A stretch of DNA of 11,529 bases, taken from positions 1 through 11,529 of the forward strand of contig JAUPVF010000056.1 in NCBI GenBank assembly GCA_030917185.1, given 5' to 3'. This DNA comes from Patescibacteria group bacterium. GTDB lineage: Bacteria; Patescibacteriota; Minisyncoccia; Phycocordibacterales; DATDWN01. The translations under genes and the position numbers were made by a program. The notes below the pieces were generated by a model that saw only the letters and a program-made list of their open reading frames with translations, was not told the origin of the DNA and did not search any database. Positions 7,656 to 11,529 of this stretch are shown here, piece by piece. Positions within the stretch are counted from its first letter, which is position 1. Each line of letters starts with the position of its first letter.

Positions 7656-8255
7656 ATGGGGTATTGGAAACGAATCCTTATAGTTACATGTTGTCTTGTT
7701 GGAGGGGCTGGATGTTTTTATTACTGGTCGCTTGGACAATTTAATCAAGCATTTAGTCAGTTAGATGTCGCATACAACTCATCAGCATTAGTCATTGCTC
7801 CAGATATGACACCAGTTACAACTGATGTGGCAACATCAACTGCCTCTACGACAGATGCTACAAACATAAGTTCAACGGGTATAATTTCAGATATTCTTTT
7901 TACATTTCCTGTGAGAGGGAAAACTGTATACAGCGGTTGTACATATGATGTTGCATGGACCGCTTCTTCTACAGTGAATTCAATTGATCTGTCTCTTGTT
8001 GATGCTGGAACTCAAAAATCATTAGGTCCTGTGACCAGTGGGATAACTGCACATATTGCAGATAAACGAATAACCGGTATGCAGTGGAAAGTTGGTGCAG
8101 TATGGCCTGGAAATTATTATATTGGTATCTCACAGTTAAATGGTGCAGATGTAAAAATGCGTAGTCCAAAATTTATTGTAGAAGCAATGCCTGATGGTGT
8201 TGATATGGCACAACGTGCCGATTATTGTAGCCAAACAGGAGGGAAATTTCAGTAG
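7656..8255 (+). CDS. Membrane-anchored protein with Ser/Thr-rich linker and Ig-like (Kre9/KNH-type) domain
   Basis: A 199-aa protein starting 1 nt after the protease stop, so translationally coupled. Residues 5-25 are a hydrophobic N-terminal anchor (RILIVTCCLVGGAGCFYYW). VGGAGC at 15-20 vaguely resembles a lipobox, but position -3 is Gly, so a plain TM anchor is likelier. Residues 50-76 are a Thr/Ser/Ala-rich spacer. Residues about 80-176 form a beta-sandwich with FPVRGKTVYSGCTYDVAWTA and WPGNYYIGIS, the pattern of the Kre9/KNH Ig-like domain (P..G..y..G..y.i.W). Cys95 and Cys191 could form a disulfide. The C-terminal tail ends DYCSQTGGKFQ. The role is unknown; it presumably faces outward near the protease. 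Family assignment is by motif only. Confidence 0.8.
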   Translation: MGYWKRILIVTCCLVGGAGCFYYWSLGQFNQAFSQLDVAYNSSALVIAPDMTPVTTDVATSTASTTDATNISSTGIISDILFTFPVRGKTVYSGCTYDVAWTASSTVNSIDLSLVDAGTQKSLGPVTSGITAHIADKRITGMQWKVGAVWPGNYYIGISQLNGADVKMRSPKFIVEAMPDGVDMAQRADYCSQTGGKFQ

Positions 8256-8267
8256 AAAACTGAATAC

Positions 8268-8296
8268 TTAACAAAAGTCCAAAAAGATACTATACT
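8268..8296 (+). promoter_or_regulatory. rplI promoter (leaderless type)
   Basis: TTAACA (8268-8273), 17-nt spacer, TATACT (8291-8296), each 5 of 6 to consensus. The -10 ends 6 nt before the ATG at 8303, so the expected start of transcription falls on or next to the start codon. No SD exists upstream. Confidence 0.75.
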
Positions 8297-8302
8297 GTCC
8301 AC

Positions 8303-8746
8303 ATGAAAATCATATTACTTAAAGATGTAGTGAAAGTTGGTAAAAAATACGATATAAAAGATGTTGCTGAGGGGTTTGCTTTGAATATGCTTATCCCTCG
8401 TAAATTAGCAGTTGTGGCGACACCTCATGCTATTTCAAACATAGAAAAAACCAAAGCCAATGACATGGCGGAAAAGAAAATCCAAGAGGATTTGCTCGCT
8501 ATGAATTTGCAAACCATAAAAGGACTGACATTAACACTGAAAGAGAAGGTAAACGAGAAAGGTCATTTGTTTGCAGGTATTACCAAAGAGATTTTGGTTG
8601 CCGAGATATTAAAAGCCACACGACTTAATCTTGGTACAGAATACATAGTATTAGATAAACCAATCAAAGAGGTTGGTACACATATGGTCACTGTTGAGGC
8701 GGGTGGTAAAAAAGTAGAATTCACGGTAGTAGTAGAAGCGCAATAA
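8303..8746 (+). CDS. rplI: 50S ribosomal protein bL9
   Basis: A 147-aa protein with the standard L9 layout. The N-terminal rRNA-binding domain is MKIILLKDVVKVGKKYDIKDVAEGFALNMLIPRKLAV (GF-A-N-LIP matches the L9 signature). A long connecting helix spans about residues 40-75, and the C-terminal domain contains GHLFAGITKEILVAEIL and ends KKVEFTVVVEAQ. L9 binds domain V of 23S rRNA at the base of the L1 stalk and reaches along the 30S side. It has its own promoter and is not followed by its common partners (rpsF, rpsR, dnaB), so it is a single-gene unit closed by a terminator. From general knowledge some CPR lineages lack L9, so its presence helps narrow the host. Confidence 0.97.
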   Translation: MKIILLKDVVKVGKKYDIKDVAEGFALNMLIPRKLAVVATPHAISNIEKTKANDMAEKKIQEDLLAMNLQTIKGLTLTLKEKVNEKGHLFAGITKEILVAEILKATRLNLGTEYIVLDKPIKEVGTHMVTVEAGGKKVEFTVVVEAQ

Positions 8747-8754
8747 ATAAAAAA

Positions 8755-8803
8755 GTTAACTAATTAAAAAACCTCCGAGACGGAGGTTTTTTAATTAGTT
8801 AAC
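8755..8803. terminator. Perfect 23+3+23 hairpin, bidirectional terminator (rplI / rpmA)
   Basis: The arms begin GTTAACTAATT, run through AAAAAACCTCCG, and turn at an AGA loop into CGGAGGTTTTTT and back to GTTAAC. The inner GC stem is followed by six T on both strands. It starts 8 nt after the rplI stop, and its distal arm covers the rpmA stop and two preceding codons (8795-8803). Confidence 0.92.
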
Positions 8804-9067
8804 GTGGACTACTTTTTTGGTGACCACTGTGTTATCAAAATGTTTTTTTCGTTTTGTACCAAATGTAACAATACCATCTACAAGTGCAAAAAGAGTGTGG
8901 TCTTTACCCATTCCGACGTTTCTGCCGGCTAATACATCTGTACCACGTTGGCGAATAATCACAGATCCTGCCTGTGCTTTATCACCTTGTGTGATTTTAA
9001 CGCCAAGATACTTTGGTTTTGAATCTCGGCCGTTTTTTGTTGTGCCCGCTGACTTTTTATGTGCCAT
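8795..9067 (-). CDS. rpmA: 50S ribosomal protein bL27
   Basis: A 90-aa protein. It begins MAHKKSAGTTKNGRDSKPKY, the L27 N-terminus that reaches towards the peptidyl transferase centre, and contains GSVIIRQRGTDVLAGRNVGMGKDHTLFALVDG, the family core. It starts directly at MAHKK, so it lacks the cleavable N-terminal extension found in Firmicutes L27. The usual upstream partner rplU (L21) is absent: the next gene upstream runs the other way. Its last two codons and TAA lie inside the shared terminator hairpin. No SD and no convincing promoter are visible directly before the ATG; the 5' side is the GC-rich stretch described separately. Confidence 0.97.
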   Translation of the reverse strand: MAHKKSAGTTKNGRDSKPKYLGVKITQGDKAQAGSVIIRQRGTDVLAGRNVGMGKDHTLFALVDGIVTFGTKRKKHFDNTVVTKKVVHVN

Positions 9068-9204
9068 TGTATGTTACGGCGCACGTATGTAGCGCGCTTC
9101 TGCGTTAGGCTTGAAGTGTGCTCGTCACCGTATACTCGATACGGCTTCTCGCCCCCTTCTTCGCCTGCCTTGAACCGCATCTGCCTCCGTGTGCCTCGTA
9201 GTTA
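9068..9204. other. GC-rich gene-free stretch upstream of rpmA
   Basis: About 137 nt at roughly 56-57% GC, against about 40% in most neighbours. It is pyrimidine-rich on the + strand, with a CCGTAT-5 nt-ATACGG hairpin (9128-9144) and GCGC-rich inverted segments near 9079-9098. It holds no convincing coding frame. It could be an rpmA leader, a small RNA or remnant DNA. Confidence 0.5.
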
Positions 9205-9231
9205 TTGACTTTACTAAATATCTGTTAAAAT
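9205..9231 (+). promoter_or_regulatory. Promoter of the Ada-like-domain gene (leaderless type)
   Basis: TTGACT (9205-9210), 15-nt spacer, TAAAAT (9226-9231) preceded by TG (9223-9224), an extended -10 that can offset the short spacer. The -10 ends 8 nt before the ATG at 9240, which supports that ATG over starts further upstream. Confidence 0.65.
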
Positions 9232-9239
9232 ACAGTGGT

Positions 9240-9716
9240 ATGAGTATAGAACATAACGTGGAAAAAATCAACCCAATTGTAAGGTTTGAGGATGTGCCAC
9301 CAGGTAGCCCTTCTGTATGGTTCAAAATCCACTCTTTTGCTCGGTCTCTCTACGTACCAATTCTGTTAATTGTTGTCGCTAGTATATTTTTCGCTTTGGG
9401 ACGATTATCCACAATTGAAAGGAACCATACTCCTATTCGGGTGGTTTCTCCTAACAACAGCCAAACAGGGGCGGTTATACAGGCGGTTGGAGTTGGGGTG
9501 GACTCGTCTCAAGGGGAGGGAAATTCTGTTTTTGTGGCAACGGGCGAAACGACAGGAGGGCAAGTAATTGGTTCAAAAACAGGTAAAAAGTATTACTTTC
9601 CGTGGTGTAGTACTGTTAAACGGATTAAACCAGAAAATCAAGTTCCATTTGCCTCCATTGCAGACGCTCGATCTGCTGGGTATACCCCAGGGGGAAACTG
9701 TAAGGGATTGAAGTAA
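9240..9716 (+). CDS. One-TM protein with C-terminal Ada-like cysteine domain
   Basis: A 158-aa protein from the ATG at 9240, chosen because a promoter lies directly before it and the frame upstream runs through that promoter. A short cytoplasmic part (1-35) is followed by a hydrophobic span (about 38-54, LYVPILLIVVASIFFALG) and a low-complexity region (60-105). The C-terminal domain (about 108-158) reads IGSKTGKKYYFPWCSTVKRI, then NQVPF, then DARSAGYTPGGNCKGL. The pattern of K-YYFPWC, an aromatic or aliphatic middle, A.AAGY.P and a final C is that of the Ada metal-binding / sunset-type fold. Here only Cys123 and Cys154 remain, and the usual PCxxC end is GGNC. They may form a disulfide or a reduced metal site outside the cell. 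The function is unknown. No terminator specific to this strand is visible. Confidence 0.8.
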   Translation: MSIEHNVEKINPIVRFEDVPPGSPSVWFKIHSFARSLYVPILLIVVASIFFALGRLSTIERNHTPIRVVSPNNSQTGAVIQAVGVGVDSSQGEGNSVFVATGETTGGQVIGSKTGKKYYFPWCSTVKRIKPENQVPFASIADARSAGYTPGGNCKGLK

Positions 9717-9721
9717 ATAAA

Positions 9722-9752
9722 AAGACCCGCACAGTAGACGGTGGCGGGTCTT
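9722..9752 (-). terminator. Rho-independent terminator of the 210-aa gene
   Basis: A 9-bp stem AAGACCCGC (9722-9730) / GCGGGTCTT (9744-9752) with a 13-nt loop. Read on the - strand the stem runs into five T (TCTTTTTATT). On the + strand it is followed by TTCAAAAG, not a T-run, so it serves the - strand gene ending at 9774. Confidence 0.8.
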
Positions 9753-9773
9753 CAAAAGAGAACTGGTTTGCTA

Positions 9774-10406
9774 CTAGAGGTAAACGAGCCGGGGAGCGAA
9801 TGCGGCGTTGTGTCCGTCTCGGAGAGTTCGGATCGTAACCGTTCTGTTGTGCAGTCCGACGACCACACAAATCCTCCGGTAAAACGCGTCACATATTGTT
9901 GCACAACTTTCGTTGTGCAATCGAGGTTTTTTGTTTTCCCGTGATAACTGTATGGAGGTGTCTCTGATTTGCATCAGGATATGCTCCAAAAAAGTCTGCG
10001 GTTTGGTGACGTTACCGCCAACGTACCCAGGTTTCTTGCCGAGGTATCTCTCGTCGGGGTTGAAGTCAGTTGGAGTCCAAACAACGTATGATTTATGATT
10101 ATTCCTCGTCTGAAAAATCATATCGGGGTTCTGGATATGACAGTGCACATCCACCTTTAGGGCCTCAAGGCACATCAGGGCTTCACTTGCCAAAATTCCT
10201 GCGGGGACCAATAAGGGTTTCAAAACCTTGTTGGGTAGAGTGATGGTGGGTTGGTTAACTTCAACATCACCACAGTCAAGCCCAAGGTAGTCGTTGAAAA
10301 ACTTTTTCTGCCTCTCAACACAGGAGGCTGCGTCTTGCACCACTTGGCGCGTCGGCTGGGTGGGGGCGATGGCTATTGACCGCCGTGCTCTCTCAATGTG
10401 AATCAT
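9774..10406 (-). CDS. Hypothetical protein, 210 aa, compositionally distinct
   Basis: I do not recognise this protein. It has no signal peptide or membrane span and looks cytoplasmic. It is basic at both ends (MIHIERARRSIAIAPTQPTR and TVTIRTLRDGHNAAFAPRLV), with a middle containing LLVPAGILASEALMCLEALK, VDVHCHIQNPD, VVWTPTDFNPDERYLGKKPG and FLEHILMQIRDTS. It has several Cys and His residues (Cys29, 45, 79, 89, 168, 172, 180; His88, 90) but no clear zinc motif. GC is above 50% and reaches about two thirds near the start, well above its neighbours. It is the only gene here with an SD (GAGG 4 nt before the ATG) likely to be inside its transcript, and it has its own terminator. This supports a real gene with a separate regulatory style, possibly acquired. 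Confidence 0.72.
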   Translation of the reverse strand: MIHIERARRSIAIAPTQPTRQVVQDAASCVERQKKFFNDYLGLDCGDVEVNQPTITLPNKVLKPLLVPAGILASEALMCLEALKVDVHCHIQNPDMIFQTRNNHKSYVVWTPTDFNPDERYLGKKPGYVGGNVTKPQTFLEHILMQIRDTSIQLSRENKKPRLHNESCATICDAFYRRICVVVGLHNRTVTIRTLRDGHNAAFAPRLVYL

Positions 10407-10423
10407 TTTTCCTCTTTTTTTGT

Positions 10424-10441
10424 CCCCTTTATACTAAGGGG
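10424..10441. promoter_or_regulatory. Inverted repeat over the -10 region of the 210-aa gene
   Basis: CCCCTT (10424-10429) - TATACT - AAGGGG (10436-10441) is an exact 6-bp inverted repeat. On the - strand it contains TATAAA (10433-10428), a -10-like box about 21 nt before the ATG. It may be an operator or a 5' hairpin. No good -35 is visible. Confidence 0.45.
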
Positions 10442-10514
10442 GAAGTTCTAAAATTAATAGTACACGCATATAGGATAGTGTCAATGATTATGTTGCAAAC
10501 TGTGGACAAGATTG

Positions 10515-10543
10515 TTGACGTGTTAACTGTTTGGTAGTATTAT
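10515..10543 (+). promoter_or_regulatory. Promoter of the ABC permease gene
   Basis: TTGACG (10515-10520), 17-nt spacer, TATTAT (10538-10543), each 5 of 6 to consensus. The -10 ends 9 nt before the ATG at 10553, predicting an mRNA with no more than a few leader bases. Confidence 0.75.
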
Positions 10544-10552
10544 GTCTTATAT

Positions 10553-11529
10553 ATGGCATTATCGCAGTCTGGCAGAAACACCTCGGGAAAGGGTATCGCT
10601 AACTTTCTCAACTCTCTTAAGTTGGGTATTTTTTTGGCTATTCGTCAAGTAAAACGAAGTAGTCTAGGAACAACCCTTCTCATTATTTTTGTAATGACTC
10701 TGACTTTTCTCAACCTTGTCGTGATTCGGGGTATTTTGGTTGGTTTGATTCAAAGTTCTATCAATGTGTACCGTGAACGATATATCGGGGATGTTATTAT
10801 TTCTACCCCTATCAAGAAAAATTATATTGAAAACAGTCCTGCTATTATCCAAGTTGTCAAAAATTTACCATGGACACAGAGTTATACCGCACGATACCTT
10901 TCTGGTGGACTTGTTGAGGGTACATACAAAGAACGGATAAGTTATACAGAAAAAGCCAATGAAGCAACTCCGCAGTTTGCGGGTATTAACCCGGCAATGG
11001 AAGACGAAGTTACTCATTTATCAGACAAAGTAATTGATGGAAGATATTTAACCCCAGAAGACACAGAGTCTATTATGATTGGTGCAAATCTCTTGAAAAA
11101 ATATCTGCCAATTGAATCACCTGGATTAAAAACATTGGCGAATGTTGATGTTGGGTCTCGGGTGAGGATTACGGTCAATGGTAATACACGAGAAATGACC
11201 ATCAAGGGTATTATCAAAAGTAAAGTTGGCGAACTCGATCAACGTGTGTTTATGCTTGATTCTACATTACGGACACTGACAGGGCGTACAGACTTTAACG
11301 TAGATGAGATTGCCATCAGGTTGAAACCGGGAGCAGATCCGATTGTTGTTAAAAATGCATTAATACAAAGTGGGGCGGGGGAAACCGGTAGGGTACAGAC
11401 ATACGATGAAGGTTTACCAAAATTTGTTAAAGATATGCGTGACACATTCGCCTTGCTTGGTGACGTTATCGGCTCTATCGGTTTAGTTGTTGCCTCCATT
11501 ACAATATTTATTGTTATCTACATCAACGC
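10553..11529 (+). CDS. MacB/FtsX-like ABC transporter permease (3' end outside window)
   Basis: The frame is open from the ATG at 10553 to the window end (325 codons). A cytoplasmic N-terminus (1-38, with NSLKLGIFLAIRQVKRSSLG, as in FtsX/LolC/MacB permeases) precedes TM1 (about 40-65, TLLIIFVMTLTFLNLVVIRG). A large extracytoplasmic MacB-PCD-like domain follows (about 68-295: GDVIISTPIKKNYIEN, DGRYLTPEDTESIMIGANLL, VGSRVRITVNGNTREMTIKG). TM2 begins at about 303 (GDVIGSIGLVVASITIFIVI). The order of TM, periplasmic domain and TM matches the MacB-type permease, of which two or three further spans are missing here. Such proteins pair with a separate ATPase and act in mechanotransmission, lipoprotein or peptide release rather than uptake. 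The substrate is unknown. No ATPase gene lies in the window; it may follow downstream. Confidence 0.9.
   Translation, partial: MALSQSGRNTSGKGIANFLNSLKLGIFLAIRQVKRSSLGTTLLIIFVMTLTFLNLVVIRGILVGLIQSSINVYRERYIGDVIISTPIKKNYIENSPAIIQVVKNLPWTQSYTARYLSGGLVEGTYKERISYTEKANEATPQFAGINPAMEDEVTHLSDKVIDGRYLTPEDTESIMIGANLLKKYLPIESPGLKTLANVDVGSRVRITVNGNTREMTIKGIIKSKVGELDQRVFMLDSTLRTLTGRTDFNVDEIAIRLKPGADPIVVKNALIQSGAGETGRVQTYDEGLPKFVKDMRDTFALLGDVIGSIGLVVASITIFIVIYIN

Noticed and set aside
8817..9092. 91-aa open frame antisense to rpmA
   Set aside because: It mirrors the conserved L27 gene and has no family features; it is a shadow frame.
9068..9204. A tRNA or other known RNA gene in the GC-rich stretch
   Set aside because: No cloverleaf, T-loop consensus or CCA end found by eye on either strand; kept only as an unexplained region.
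9189..9239. N-terminal extension of the Ada-like-domain protein
   Set aside because: The extension would be read through the -35 and -10 boxes; the ATG at 9240 fits the promoter.
1..11529. CRISPR array, insertion sequence, toxin-antitoxin pair or defence island
   Set aside because: No short regular repeats, no transposase or terminal inverted repeats, and no recognisable toxin, nuclease or defence domain in any frame examined.
1..11529. Recoding of UGA (as Gly or Trp)
   Set aside because: Conserved genes are full length with TGG for Trp and no in-frame TGA; only stop-codon avoidance is seen.

Overview
The window looks like a chromosomal segment of an ultra-small bacterium of the Patescibacteria/CPR type, probably Parcubacteria-like. 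This is inferred from tightly packed genes, roughly 40% GC, few Shine-Dalgarno (SD) sites, a minimal TatC/TatA pair, a divergent CorA-like protein, an L27 gene with no L21 partner, and small one-span surface proteins with an Ig-like or an Ada-type cysteine domain. No gene ends in TGA: stops are TAA (10) and TAG (3), and the complete conserved genes contain no in-frame TGA, so the standard bacterial code fits.

Region 1 (1-3979, + strand) is one co-directional run. It holds the 3' part of a large beta-rich protein carrying three copies of a ~68-residue module (virion- or tail-like in style), a 191-aa protein with a Thr/Ser/Gln-rich linker, a 61-aa protein, tatC, and a 58-aa tatA. Gaps are 2-31 nt. 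The run ends at a perfect 40-nt palindrome that also serves cysS on the other strand.

Region 2 (4041-6343, - strand) is corA-like then cysS, nearly abutting. The corA-like protein has AMR where the family has the GMN signature. Region 3 (6425-8746, + strand) is an S41/CtpA-type protease, a membrane-anchored Ig-like protein 1 nt behind it, and rplI with its own promoter. The corA-like and protease promoters are back to back and share a -35 box. rplI and the converging rpmA (8795-9067, -) share a 49-nt bidirectional terminator whose far arm includes the rpmA stop codon.

Region 4 (9068-11529) has a GC-rich gene-free stretch and a small one-TM protein with an Ada-like cysteine domain. It also holds an unrecognised 210-aa gene on the - strand with higher GC, an SD and its own terminator. 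Last is the first 325 codons of a MacB/FtsX-like ABC transporter permease, which runs off the window.

The most consistent regulatory signal is that four + strand genes (6425, 8303, 9240, 10553) have sigma70-type promoters whose -10 box ends only 6-9 nt before the ATG. This predicts leaderless or nearly leaderless mRNAs. It also fixes the start of the 9240 gene and makes the SD-like GAGGGG before the protease gene a likely decoy. The most unusual parts are the repeat-bearing surface/virion-like protein joined to tatCA and the compositionally distinct 210-aa gene. I did not find a clear new defence or mobile system.
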